DNA from: Aquarana catesbeiana
Taxonomy: Eukaryota; Chordata; Amphibia; Anura; Ranidae
NCBI RefSeq assembly: GCF_042186555.1
Contig: NC_133327.1
Location: 51,720,065-51,784,064 of the forward strand
Direction of reading: 5' to 3'
DNA: 64,000 bases
In this document: in pieces, positions 1-11,411 of the stretch
Layout of the letters: the number at the start of each line of letters is the position of its first letter
Position numbering within the stretch: the first letter of the stretch is position 1
Notes under the pieces: generated by a model
What the model was told of the DNA's origin: nothing
Database searches by the model: none
The model's input: only the letters and a program-made list of their open reading frames with translations
Made by a program: the position numbers and the translations under genes

Positions 1-380
1 GGCATCCCACTGTGCAGTTTGTGAATGGTCCTGCATTTCTTTGGGACCTGTGATGTGTCCCAGAAGGCTACCGGGGAAGGATCGGGGGACCGAAGGAGGG
101 GTAGGCTAAAAAAAACTGACTGGAAACTGGATTGGGTACCTGTTTGGTCATATGCCTAATGAAGGGGTCCTGAGAGGCTCCAAAACATTGCCATTTGCTG
201 TAACAATGTGATCGCTGAATAAAGCTTTAGACCCATTTTTTGGAGACCCATGGTGTGCTGGTGACATTCCTCGTCCTGTTAAAACCAAGTACCTGCCCCC
301 CCCCCTCCCCAAAATGCCAAGAGCAGGGGGGAGGATGCAAACAAGCAAAACTTCCCCTTTTGGGTGAAGTTCCGCTTTAA
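1..380. repeat. 3' end of a TTAA-flanked MITE (T2/Kolobok-like), left part outside the window
   Basis: The block ends with a motif reading, on the minus strand, TTAAAGCGGAACTTCACCC. The same terminal motif bounds the elements at 4401-4881 and 13819-14196. The TTAA at 377-380 is the likely target site. The other end is not visible, so the element may start before the window. Assignment to the T2/Kolobok group rests on the TTAA target and the AAAG-purine terminus known from Xenopus T2 MITEs; it is an inference. Confidence 0.4.
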
Positions 381-779
381 TCAAGAATTTACATGGGCAA
401 AGCTTTTTGGCTGTTCTTCTTTTGTGGGGCACAGGAGTACATTTACTCCTGTCCTTCTGTAACCCAGAGTCAGCTAACAGCAGGCTATTAAAAAAAAAAA
501 AAAAAAAAAAGTGAAGAGCTACAAAGTGAAATCAATTAGAACAAATCATCTCAGTAGCAAATACTTAACATATATATATATATACACTGTAGAGTGTTTA
601 AACAATCATAACCATATGTTGTGTCCGGTTGTGTACCAATGCATCCTAATTATTTTTGCAAAACGTATCCATTTCTATCCAAAAACTAAAGCAATTGTAA
701 ACTGCTCGCTAATATATATATTTTTTTTTCTTACATTCAAGGCAAAGGCATAATGTGCTAGTATGCATCGCATAATAGC
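381..779. other. AT-rich spacer with an A-run and short TA repeat
   Basis: Holds an A-run near 490-510 and a short TA run near 570-582. The A-run could be the tail of a retroposed sequence, but no SINE promoter boxes are visible beside it. I see no gene. Confidence 0.5.
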
Positions 780-1135
780 ATGTGAAACTTACCGAAAATG
801 AATCCTTCCAGAGATGCAATGTCATCTCTGGAGACAGCTTCCATCTTCACCCGTCTTGCTTCCGGGTTTGCGGACTCCGGCTCTGGAACTGGCCGGAGCC
901 GTGATGTCACTCCCCTGCATGTGCACAGGAGCCGCCGGTCACGGCACAGGGCTCTGAAGGAACGGCATGGGTGGCCGTTCCTTAAGAGCACATGCGCCAG
1001 TGATCTCACTGGCTGCATGTACAGTAAATATCTCCTAAACAGCGCACGTTTAGGAGGTATTTACACTACCTATAGGTAAGCCTTATTATAGGGCTTACCT
1101 ATAGGTAAAATTCAAAGATGGAAGTATTAAAGTAT
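780..1135. repeat. GC-rich MITE-like block ending in a hairpin
   Basis: A GC-rich island in AT-rich surroundings. It closes with a near-perfect palindrome at 1067-1111, where ACCTATAGGTAAGCC meets its complement around a short loop. A second smaller inverted pair (TCTCCTAAAC / GTTTAGGAGG) lies at 1030-1060. Overlapping open frames on both strands have no recognisable domain and are taken as chance. Element boundaries are uncertain. Confidence 0.35.
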
Positions 1136-1249
1136 TAAAGCACTCCCAAAAACTCAAAATTCTTATTATTGTGCTCCAATATAGGTCATAAAATCCAACT
1201 CAGTTCATATGCAAAAGTACCCACTCTTCTGTGCAAATTATATGACAAG

Positions 1250-1551
1250 TAGACATGTGCACTACCAAAAAATATGTTTAATTTAGTTTTCGTTTTATTC
1301 GTTTTTTGTTTTTTTTTTCATTTATCGTATCATTCATTATGATCGGCATTCCTTACTTGAGATCATTCGTAACTTCGGATGCTTTCGTATTCATTCCGTT
1401 CCATTCATTTAGATGCGGCATTCATTACTTTGGATAATTTGTAACTTTGAATGCATACATATTCATATGTTCCATTTGTTTAGATGCGGCATTCGTTACC
1501 TTGGATAATTCGCAACTTGATGCATTCGTATTCGTTATGTTAACAGTTACT
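1250..1551. repeat. TTCG-rich interspersed repeat, copy 1, left part
   Basis: Contains an internal near-repeat of about 60-90 bp built on ATTCGTTAC and AACTTCGGATGCATTCGTATTC. It starts at TAGACATGTGCA, like the copy at 2983, and is interrupted at 1551 by a 0.6 kb insertion. It resumes at 2169. Function unknown. Confidence 0.55.
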
Positions 1552-2168
1552 CCATTCCCAGTCGATGCTTCTTACGGGGAAACACGTCGGGTGGAGCTGA
1601 ATTCTGTGACATCACCACGTACCAGTCTGCAGACGAGGTCCGTGGCAGTATGTTTGATTTTTTGCCTTCTAACTTTTATCTTAACGTAAGTGCAATGATT
1701 ACTTTAAATAAACAGTAATTTTTACATACTGCACTATGAAGTTTGTTCCTTCTTAAAACCCTTATGCCGGAGAGTATGTGTAGCATCCGTGGAGCCGGGG
1801 ATATATGAGAGACATTTTGTATCTGGGTGAAGCTGATATCTTACCGAGGAGTTTTCTCATGGGAGCCTTGGGAGTGAAATACCTCAGCTAACTTACTTAA
1901 AACGAGCAAGTTAGAGCCTTATAATTTGAGATCCAGCCTTTCTGGTAAGAGTCGTACAGTTTTTTTTTATGTGGAAGAGAGCACAATATAAAGCACTGAT
2001 GTTTTACGCATCACTTTTCATCCACATAAGAGCACCTTAAATTGACTTTATTTCACTGGGAGTTTTCCTATGGTAGTTCTTTTGTATGGACTCATTACTT
2101 TTTTGAATATTTAGCACTGGAATATATATCTGTTAGGTTGCGCACTTATTTGTTTTATTACAGTTACT
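1552..2168. mobile_element. 0.6 kb insertion flanked by a 9-bp direct repeat
   Basis: The 9-mer ACAGTTACT occurs at 1543-1551 and 2160-2168. The second copy of the host repeat (around 3345-3355) has a single ACAGTTACT followed directly by TTAGCC, so it acts as an empty site. The insert has no coding domain I recognise. It contains GGGGAAACACGTCGGG, which resembles the hairpin-like motif found in other palindromic elements here. An 8-9 bp duplication would suit a hAT-type or LTR-type integration; I cannot decide which. Confidence 0.45.
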
Positions 2169-2529
2169 TTAGCCAAATTTGAAAGGAAATTCTAATAAAA
2201 ATGTAAATCTAATCTATCCCAATTTAGCTGCTATGGCACAGAGACCTCAATAGAAGAATTACTGACTTCAGCTATTTTACCTATAATTTAATAGTTTATA
2301 ATAATAAATAATAATAATAATAATAATACATTTTAATAATAGTTGATATTTTAATTATAATAGAAAATACAAATTATCCAAATGTAATCGATTCGTTAAA
2401 CTCGTAGCTTGAATCATTTCTCGTGGACTTTTGTATTTTCGGATTTTCGTTCTTTCGGGCTTTCCTTCTTTCTGACAATTCGTTTTTGTATGCAATCAAC
2501 CACTTTTTTGTGTGACATTCTGGCAGTCA
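2169..2529. repeat. TTCG-rich interspersed repeat, copy 1, right part
   Basis: Continues the host repeat after the insertion. It matches 3352-3495 (TTTAGCC, GAAGAATTACTGACTTCAGC, AATAATAAT tracts) and then 6840-6960 (CGTTCTTTC, TTTTCG). It ends where the TTAA-flanked MITE at 2530 begins. Confidence 0.5.
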
Positions 2530-2945
2530 TTAAAGCCCAACACCAAGCAAAAAAATTTTTTTTTCTCATGCAATGGGGCTGTGCCTGTACTGCACAGGTC
2601 AACTGCTCGTTTTTGTCTAGGGGATTGGACAAAGCCTAAACTCAGCCGATTCTCTGCTCCACCTGCAAACGGCATCCCCCCCCCCCCCTGCACAATCCAG
2701 CAGTGGACTGTTCCTGGTGTCCTCACGCCCAGAGGAGGTCTATGTGCATGATGGCGTCAAGGACAGTCCACTGCACAAGACCACTGGACCACAGCGGAGC
2801 AGGAGCCATAGGGACCAGTCTTGTGTGGGGAGGATTAGGTAAGCATATCTCCGTTCTCCTCTCTCCTAAACAAAAATGAACAGTTAACCCATGCAGTGCA
2901 GGCCCAGCCCCACTGCATAAGAAAACTTTTCAGTTTGGGCTTTAA
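2530..2945. mobile_element. TTAA-flanked palindromic MITE (T2/Kolobok-like)
   Basis: Bounded by TTAAAGCCCAA at 2530-2540 and its complement TTGGGCTTTAA at 2935-2945. The arms continue as an imperfect inverted repeat: GCAATGGGGCTGTGCCTGTACTGCA on the left pairs with TGCAGTGCAGGCCCAGCCCCACTGC on the right, read in short blocks. It has no coding capacity. Part of a related element lies at about 13100-13345. Confidence 0.55.
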
Positions 2946-2982
2946 GTTATCTTGTGCAGATATTCAGATGAATAAGCTTTAG

Positions 2983-3495
2983 ACATGTGCATTACCGAAA
3001 AATGTGTTTCGTTTAATTTTCGTTACATTCATTTTTTTTTTCATTTATTGGATCATTCATTATGATCGGCATTCATTACTTCGGATCATTCATAACTTCG
3101 GATGCATTTGTATTCATTCTGTTCAATTCCTTTATTTGCAGCATTCGTTATTTTGGACCATTCGTAACTTCGGATGCATTCGTATTTATTCTGTTCAATT
3201 TGTTTAGATGCGACGTTCGTTACTTTGGATAATTTGTAACTTTGGATGCATTCGTATTTGTTCTGTTCCATTGTTTTAGATGCGGCATTCGTTACTTTGG
3301 ATAATTTGTAACTTCGGATGCATTTGTATTCATTACGTTCACTAACAGTTACTTTAGCCAAAAATGTAAATCAAATCTATCCCAAATTAGCTGATATGGC
3401 TAGAGACCTGAATAAAAGAATTGCTGACTTCAGCTATTTTACCTATAATTGAATAGTTTATAATAATAAATAATAATTAAAACTATAATAATAGT
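2983..3495. repeat. TTCG-rich interspersed repeat, copy 2, left part
   Basis: Starts TAGACATGTGCATTACCGAAAAAT, like the copy at 1250. It carries four tandem near-copies of a block centred on ACTTCGGATGCATTCGTATT at about 3090-3330. It breaks off at about 3495 at an AATAATAGT tract and resumes at 6830. Confidence 0.55.
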
Positions 3496-6400
3496 TTTTT
3501 GCATAGAATTGCGGATAGGTGACAATGTTAGATCCAGGACCTCATCCCTGTTAAGAATATATGGGACAACAGGATTTTTTGTGGGATTATAGAGGTGCCA
3601 AAGAAGAGTGAAAAGGACACTTATATATATATAAAACATATACATTTTATTTACAAAGATTAAAATCTGAATCAATAGAAAGATTTTAAACATATCACTT
3701 TATTGGCCATAAGTTTCCATTGTATAGGTGGTCACTGGTCATGGGATGATGTCTGATCCCGACTAGAATAAAAATAAAGTCATATACATCATCAAAATTA
3801 TCAATACTGTACAACATTTTATACAAATCCATCAATACATATTTTAGCTAAACATTCACTCTGTCCATCTCATTGTGATCTTACCCACTAGACCATAAGA
3901 GAGGTCACCACATCTGTCTATACACCCAGAGGAAGGGGGCACCGTGCGGCCACAGAGGACACAAAAAGACCAGGCTACGAGGCTATGATAAAAATAGTAC
4001 ATTTATGAACTATCAATATAAAAAGACAAATATCTGGACCTACTAATTAGTATGTCCAATTAAGGGCCAAACGTGGAGTGAGCCTCCCAGCTGGTTCATT
4101 TCTTTTTGGTTCAGTTTATCCTGCAACATTCAGTAGGTGAACTGGATGTCATTGCTATGATGTGACATTGGGACTAGGCTGTGGAATTAGTTGCTATTCT
4201 GCAGCCTATTGCATAAAAGATGCATAGATGTAGGTTTATGCGTGTGTATACTCAGGTATATGTTTTTGCAGATTAATATCATGGAATATCATAGCCATAC
4301 ATTATAGCAGTAAACCATATAGCTCCTTTGTTTTTAGCCACTAAAAGTTATTTGCTGGTTGCTGTCGCATTAACAATAGGCACCCTTGTTTTGTTTTTGC
4401 TTAAAGTGGGGTTCCACCCAAAAAAAAAACTACATTAAAAATCCTAAAAAAAAATACAAAAAAACATTTGGATATATATATTTTTTTTACCTACCTCTAA
4501 ATGCCTGTTGCTAGGGGGTCCCTCGTAGTCTGCCTCTTCCAGTGCCTGGGCTGGTGACATCACTTCCCCCTCGGCACAGGAAGGGCTCAGCTCTGCTCCC
4601 TCCCTCCTGTCAATCATCTGGGACCCATTATAGGTCCCAGGTGACTGAGCGGCCAATCACGGCGCGCGGCGCCGCTCGCGCATGCGCAGTGGGTGCCAGG
4701 CTGTGAAGCCACAGCCCGGCGCCCACAGTTGCAATTCCGGCGCCGCTGAACAGAGGGGGAGATGAGCGGGACCCTGGGACAGGTAAGTGTCCAGTTAAAA
4801 GTCAGCAGCTGCAGTATTTGTAGCTGCTGACTTTTAATTTTTTTTTTTTTTGACTGGACCTCGGGTGGAACTCCTCTTTAATACTACACTTCATGTAAGT
4901 AATATTAGAGGCCACGTTTGGCCCTTAATTGGACATACTAATTAGTACGTCCAGATATTTGTCTTTTTATATTGATAGTTAATATATTTATTATTTTTAT
5001 TGTAGCCTTTCTGTGTCCTCTGTGGCCGCACGGTGCCTCCCACCTCTGGGAGTGCGAACAGATGTGGCGATCTCCCTTATGGTCTGCTGGGTAAGCTCGC
5101 AATGAGTTGGACAGAGTGAATGTTTAGCTAAAAATATGTATTGATGAATTTGTAAGTTATTTGTAAGTAATTTGTAACTAGTGGTAGTCTGAAAAATCCC
5201 CTGAAGAAGCTAATCTTGGCGAAACATGTCGGGATCAGACACCATCCCATGACCACCTATACAATGGAAACTTATGACCAATGAATAAGAGGTGGTGGGT
5301 GGAATGTCCTAATAGATACGGCACCTCATCCCTAAACTAATATTATGTAAAGGGAGGCAGAGAAAATGGGATTATTTCGGTGCCAGAGACAGGTTAGAAC
5401 ACACTTATTATAAAAAATATATTTTTATTAGTATACAAATCTAAAAAGTATACATAATTAATATATATACATGGTAACCAAATAGACTGAACAAAATGCG
5501 CTTAAACAATATAGATATTAACCAACACCAGAGATGTTGAAAGGTGGTCGATAGTTAGTTGATCCCTACTAGTTTCACCAAAACATTGGCTTCATCAGGG
5601 GAATAAGCAAATAATACAAAAAGGTAAAAACACTAGAAAGAGGAAAAAGAAAATAAATTAGTTATAAGACCCACATCTCCTGAAATAATTCAAGCGAGCA
5701 ATCACGCTACAAAAAAATCACAGTTTTGTCTAACCAAAACCCCCAGCCCCCCCACAAACCACCCAGCTCCCACATCACAGACATACCATGCCAAACTAAC
5801 AGGACAGAGCGAGCACCACCAAGCAGCGGGGGACGGTAGTCGATCCCAACCCTGTAATTGGCTACAGAGGGCTCAAATGGGTGCCTATAAAAGCTGAAGA
5901 TTAACACATTAATTATTAGGCTTGACTAAAAATAATTGTTAATTAATCGTGTGGGCTAATAAGCCTCAATTACATACCATAGTTAAACATATGAAGGGCG
6001 CTAGGAAATGCGCTGAGTCGATTGAAATAGGTGCTTGAATGTGTTTGGGCCAGAAAATATGTATTGTAGCCAAAGGAACTGAAACAGAAATTTAATGCAC
6101 AAAGGTAGCATTAATAAGGGATTAATGGGGCTTTAAATGAGAAGCATATTTTTATATAGCATTCACAAATTTGAAGAAGTATAAATAAGATAAAAATGAA
6201 GGCGCTTACCATAACAATGCAAACGCCAATGATAGCAAATAGATGCACAGTACTTGGGTCCCGCCGTCAAGGGAGCTGAACACGGGAACCCCCACAAAGG
6301 AGAAGCCTCCCAGTGAATCCAATAAGCTAGGTTACCTAAATACAATTTCAGTACATATGTGGTCAGCATAAGAGCTACCAAGCAGTATGCAAATGAATGA

Positions 6401-6829
6401 AAGGGAAGGAGATAAGCACTCCTTTCATATGAGTGAGAAAATTGATGTTACCTTAATCAAACACAGCCGAACCTCAGCGCATTGCCAGCAACAAGTGAAT
6501 GTGAAAATTTGGCAGCCTTATGAGTCCCCCACCCGACCGGCGTAATCAATTAGCCAATCGGGAGTGGACAAAAGGCGGCCCGGGCGCATGCGCAGTGGCC
6601 GAAGTCAATTGCCTACAATACCCAGATTACCGTGCGCCGTCCATATCACATGGTAAGGTTACCAATGAAGATGGTCAATGAGGCAATGAAGTGATATGTG
6701 TAAAATCTTTCTATTGATTCAGATTTTAATCTTTGTAAATAATAATGATGTATATGTTTCATATATAAGTATATTTTTCACTCTTCTTTGGCACTGCTAT
6801 AATCCCACAAACATCCTGTGGTCCTATAT
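3496..6829. mobile_element. Foldback DNA element complex with long inverted repeats
   Basis: The outer arms, about 3545-3700 and 6690-6815, are inverted copies of each other: minus-strand translation of the left arm and plus-strand translation of the right share most of a 45-residue stretch. A second inverted pair lies inside. About 3690-4080 pairs with 4915-5290, including GTATGTCCAATTAAGGGCC and GGTCATGGGATG. The unpaired centre carries a separate MITE at 4401-4881. The whole complex sits inside the TTCG repeat. No transposase is visible, so the element is non-autonomous and its family is unknown. Confidence 0.5.
4401..4881. mobile_element. TTAA-flanked MITE (T2/Kolobok-like)
   Basis: Left end TTAAAGTGGGGTTCCACCC at 4401-4419; right end GGGTGGAACTCCTCTTTAA at 4863-4881. 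These are inverted with a few mismatches and end in TTAA. The interior is GC-rich, with a short inverted pair around AGTCAGCAGCTGCAGTATTTG. No coding capacity. It sits in the loop of the surrounding foldback element. Confidence 0.6.
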
Positions 6830-7076
6830 AATAATAGTTAATAATTTAATTATAATAGAAAATATGAAAAACAAAATGTTCGTTCTTTCTGAGTTTTGTA
6901 TTTTCGTTCTTTCAGGTTTTTGTTCTTTCAGATTTTCGTTCTTTCGGACAATCTGTTTTCGCATGCATTCGTCAAAAGTGTCTTTCATTCATTCGGATGC
7001 TTCCGAATGAAAGAATATGCTGAATTTCGTCCAAAAACGAATTTGTAACTAAACGAATTGTACATGTCTAATAAGC
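6830..7076. repeat. TTCG-rich interspersed repeat, copy 2, right part
   Basis: Resumes the repeat broken at 3495 with AATTATAATAGAAAATA, as at 2355-2370. It runs through CGTTCTTTC blocks to AATTGTACATGTCTAATAAGC. The TACATGTCTA end is the inverse of the TAGACATGTGC start at 2983, so the repeat has inverted ends and is probably itself a DNA element. Confidence 0.5.
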
Positions 7077-7999
7077 TTTCAATACCATGTACCAGTGTTG
7101 TCACTCTTTCTTCCACTTTTACCGTTATCAGTCTCTCATACAATTTTATTATCTCTTCAGTACTTAAAAATTTGCTGCTCCATAAGATACTAATTTTTTA
7201 CAACATACACCTCCCACATAATTGTATTAACTTTATTCTTTGGAAAGGGGATGCTTACCTACTTTGAGCCTTCGCTATCAATCATAAAAATGTGTTGATA
7301 TAATTGCATGTCCTTTCACTTATTGTATAGCCTGATGAGCAGAGAAATGAAAAAATCATTAATAATATTCTTTTCTATATGGTGCCTGTGTGAAGGCTTT
7401 ATAAAAGGCTTTACAAAAAAAATAACACTTTTTTATAAACTGAAAATTTTTCTGGATCCAGGGAATTAATCTCCTTGTAATGGACTGATAGACGTTTGTG
7501 GAGAAAAGCAGCACACATGTTATATTGAATTCAGAAAAAGTTTCTATTCAGTGCTTGAAAAGTCCTAAAAGGGCATGCTCTGGATGCCACAGACACAATT
7601 ATACTGAGGGGCAGGTTGTGAGGTAGATGTTAGAAACTTCTCCAGTTACAAAATTTTGCCCATACATTTTAAAACCTGTCCTTTTCAGCATTTTTTCAAG
7701 ACTTGATGAAGTTGGCCCCTTGTAACTAAGCTTCAGGAGCCCACCCTGCCTAGATGATATTTCAGATTTCAGATGAGACTCCCTATTGGGACCACTGATA
7801 TAAACAGAAAATCTATCATTCCATACCCTTTGGCCCTCCCTGAAAAAGTGAAATTGGCATGTTCTGTGCAAGGCTGATTTTTTTTACCTTTCTCTGGACT
7901 AACACTATGAGAATTCTCACTAAAAAAGTGAAGCTGAAGCCGAGCAAAGCCTCAGTACTAAATTTTCAGTACTAATTATCTATTCATGTTTATTAAGTA
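7077..7999. other. No feature recognised
   Basis: AT-rich unique-looking sequence. Open frames are short and without recognisable domains. I see no repeat boundary that I can support. Confidence 0.4.
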
Positions 8000-9760
8000 A
8001 ACAGCCATTTTAAATTTTAAAATGATTGAAATTCCTATTCAAAGATTTTATTAAGGTTTATCAGACTGCTAAACATGAATATTGAACAAAATGCAAGCCA
8101 TCAACAGACTGCAAGTCATAACAAGAGACACATTTGGTAACAGTTATACAGAGATACCAAGAAATATACTTATGACCAAAGAGGATAGACCTCAATAGAG
8201 ATAGGCGCAAGTAGTCACGTAGGCTAGGGATGGTGACAATGATAACATCAAATCATAGGGATAGGAGAGGTCATATTCAATGGGGGGTGTCATTGAAGAT
8301 GCCAGTAATAGGTGTCAGGACTGCCTTTTGATGTTACAGTCCCTATGATCTTCTAAAGATACCCCTAGGATGTACTGGGAGACTGCAGCCAGGGTCAGTC
8401 CAGGCCAGTATCTCCAGTGGGGAGTGTATTGTCAAGGAATGTCTGGGCTAGGTGGAGAAAAGGTGGATATATCCATGAAAGAAGAGGATTTAAGGGGTAA
8501 GAAGAAGAACAGACTGGAAAGGGGAGGGAAGAAAAGGCAGGAATAGGTTAGAAAATCCAGGGAAGTGGAAATAGAGGTGAGAAAGGCAGGAAGGGGATGG
8601 GGTCCCCTAGAGAGGACCAGTGCCGCTGTAACATTCAGACCTTAAATCATCATGACGGAGAAGGGGGGTCATGGATTGACCATCATGGCAGTAGGAGAGA
8701 GGTATCAAAGTCAAAAGGCAGATAATGGGTGATCCAGGGCCTCCACAACTTTTCATAGGATGGCACTCTGTCCAGTATAACTGCCTAGAGTAATTCTGTG
8801 TTTCATTGCTAAGATACATGAAGTGGATTTCCATGCTTTTGCAATGGTTTGTTTGGCTGCCGTGGTAACAAAAAGCAAAGGCTTAAACTGGCGGTGGGTC
8901 AAAGCCTTAGGTTCAGGAGAGCTATTGTTTGATCGGGTGTCAGGTAGGTAGCAAAAAGAAGCAATATAATCCCGCATACCAGAAGGTGCGTGCAATAGGG
9001 CAGCTCATTGCAGCCTCAGAAGCATTGTGATGGGTATTGGGGGAGGAATTTAGAGATCCTGGCGGGGACCAGATACCATCTAGTGAGCACCGTAAAGTTA
9101 GTTTCCAATGCCACAATGTTAGGAGAGGCCGATTTGGTTGCCTGCCAGATGTAGGTCCAGTCAACTGTTTTTTATTGTTAGAATAAGATCTCCTTCCCAT
9201 TTACTAACATAGGTCGGGGGTGTTGGTGGTGAGTGAGATAGGAGATGCATATAGAGGTCCGAGATGAGTCCACATCTATGGGGGTCAGATTTGCAGGCCT
9301 GTTCAAAGGTTGTGAGGCTTCGGGTAGAGGAATCAGGGGGAGTGCAATGGGCAAGGAAGTTTTTAATTTGTAGGTATCTAAATAGTTTTGACGAAGGGAG
9401 ACTCACAAAGCATTGGGAACTTTTTAAAGGATTTAGCTGAGAAGAAATGGTGGGCCCTAAGCAGCTCCACATTGGACCATGCAGAGAAGGAGGATGGAGA
9501 AGACCAAGCTGGGTAAAATGAGGGGTTACGGAGGAAGGAGAGTAGGGGTTATGAAGAGATTGGAGGCTGAAGCAGAATTTAAATCTGTCCCATATGGTGG
9601 GGCTGTGTTTAGTGATGGGGTTGGAGATGGACCTACGTTGTGTTGGTGTCAGCCATTAAAGATTTGCAATGGAAAAAGGGTCGCAGTCTACGGATTCTAG
9701 TGCTACCGATAGTGGGTTTCCTTAGTGGGGTGGTATTTAGGGAGCAAAAAATGTTGAATT
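8000..9760 (-). pseudogene. L1/Tx1-type LINE, 3' part with decayed reverse transcriptase C-terminus
   Basis: On the minus strand, consecutive open fragments between about 9760 and 8640 read as the region after the polymerase core of an L1-like ORF2. They include IWDRFKFCFSL near 9590, LFRYLQIKNFLAH near 9380, a GLISDLYMHLLS block near 9250, YVSKWEGDL near 9200 and AAKQTIAKAWKS near 8860. Several stops and frame changes separate them, so the copy is dead. About 8000-8600 would be its 3' untranslated part. No polymerase motifs or endonuclease are present: the copy is 5'-truncated. The family call rests on the order of these blocks and is moderately secure; the exact clade is not. Confidence 0.55.
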
Positions 9761-10213
9761 TCAAAGCAAAGATAGAGTTCATCACAGTTCAAATAACATA
9801 CTCTGTTCAGTTTAGGATATCATACTTATGAAATATGTTTCTAAGATACAAAGGAGGGTTAAAATAATCAAAATGCCTAAAGGATATGTTTACATTAAAT
9901 GCTAAGCTTAAGAGAGATAAATGAGTAACACTTTACATCACTGCTCTAATAACAAAGTACTATAGTGCCTTATTATCACTGTACCTTTTAAGGCAATAAA
10001 CTACTTTCTTATTAAATAAATGACATGATAAGTTGCAGGTCCCTCTCCCCATAACTCCATGTGATGTTAAAAGGGGACCTCATTCCACCCTGTTGGATGA
10101 CCTGAAAAAAAAAGAACGCATTCTGATTTGGGTATCAATTGCGTACAATACAAAGACTGGAGTCAACTGGTAATAGGTTCTTTAGACCATTTTTTCATTT
10201 CACTGAGAGAAAT
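9761..10213. other. No feature recognised
   Basis: AT-rich spacer between the LINE remnant and the gypsy LTR remnant. A short inverted pair (ACCATTTTTTCATTTC / GAGAAATGGT) lies at about 10186-10212. I see nothing else. Confidence 0.4.
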
Positions 10214-10398
10214 GGTCTACAGGTGATCCTCTTGCTGTTCCACTACACTGATCCCTGACTTCTGGCTTGGCTGACTATCCATTTCAGTTACTGTACTTTG
10301 GCTATGTTTTGACTACGTTTGAATCTTTTTTCTTTTATTATTAAACAAGTGTGATTTAACTGTACTTCTGTCTCGGCCTGATTTCATGGTTTCTGACA
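10214..10398 (+). repeat. Ty3/gypsy 5' LTR remnant
   Basis: Matches the last part of the 3' LTR downstream: GATCCTCTTGCTGTTCCA, GGCTATGTTTTGACTACG and CTCGGCCTGATTTCATGG recur in the same order. It ends in CA at 10397-10398. It has no piggyBac MITE at its TTATTATTAAACAAG site and so records the pre-insertion sequence. The first part of the LTR is missing. Confidence 0.6.
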
Positions 10399-10424
10399 GT
10401 AGGCAAAGGCCGTGAATTCAGAAG

Positions 10425-11411
10425 ATGCAGTTCAATCCACTTAAGAAGTTTCCCACTCCTAAGGAACTGGCTTCCATTTTTGCTCGGGAGATCTTTCGCT
10501 TACATGGGCTACCCAAGGTGATTGTCTCAGACAGGGGTAGTCAGTTTGTGTCCCAGTTCTGGCAAGCCTTTTGTGCACAGTTGGGAATTCAGCTTGCTTT
10601 CTCCTCTGCGTATCACCCGCAGTCTTATGGGGCCGCAGAATGAGCCAATCAGTCCTTGGAGCAATTCCTATATTGCTATATTTCTGACAATCATAACAAC
10701 TGGTCAGACCTATTACCGTGGGCAGAGTTTGCTCACAACAGTGCCTTGAATTCTGCTTCCCAATTGTCCCCGTTTATGGCGAATTTTGGTTTCCAACCTT
10801 CCATTTTGCCTGACTCGTTTGTTCCGCAGAATATTCCTGCATTAGAGGAGCATCTCCGTGGTCTTCGTTCTACTTGGGCACAAGTCCAGGAGGCTATGTG
10901 ACATGCTAATGATAGGTACAGATTCCATGCTGACTGCAGATGCCTGCCTGCGCCTTCCTACCAGGTTGGGGACAGGGTCTGGCTGTCATCTCGCAACCTC
11001 CGACTTCGTGTTCCCTCACTGAAGTCTGCACCTTGGTTTATTGGGCCTTTCCATATTCTTCGCAGGATTAACCCAGTGGCTTACGCATTAGACCTTCCTT
11101 CTAATATGCGTATTTCGAATGTATTTCATGTCTCCTTATTAAAACTTTTGGTCTGCAACCGCTTTACCACCTCGGTGCCACGTCCTCACCCTGCACAGGT
11201 TGAGAACCATGAGGAGTATGAAGTACAGTTCATTGTTGACTCCCGTAGGTTCCGTGGGTGCATACAGTACCTGGTGAATTGGAAAGGGTACGGTCCGGAG
11301 GAACGCTCTTGGGTCTCATCCTCAGACGTACATGCCTCTGTCCTCCTCTGTGATTTCCATAGACGTTTTCCCCTCAAGCCTGGTGGTCCTCCGAGGGGGA
11401 GGGGTCATTGA
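10425..11411 (+). pseudogene. Ty3/gypsy chromodomain integrase, C-terminal pol remnant, two nonsense codons
   Basis: A single reading frame encodes the late part of integrase and a chromodomain. Visible are VSDRGSQFVSQFW (second catalytic Asp), YHPQSYGAAE (catalytic Glu region), a GPF-type block WFIGPFHILRRINP with VFHVSLLK, and a C-terminal chromodomain with YLVNWKGYGPEERSWV. The frame is kept throughout but is cut by TGA at 10641-10643, right after the catalytic Glu, and at 10899-10901. Gag, protease, reverse transcriptase and RNase H are absent, because the 5' LTR remnant joins almost directly to integrase. In chromoviruses the chromodomain targets integration to chromatin. This copy is dead. 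Confidence 0.75.

Noticed and set aside
4444..4656. Short minus-strand frame inside the TTAA element
   Set aside because: GC-rich MITE interior without domain; the frame is not kept in the related element at 13819-14196.
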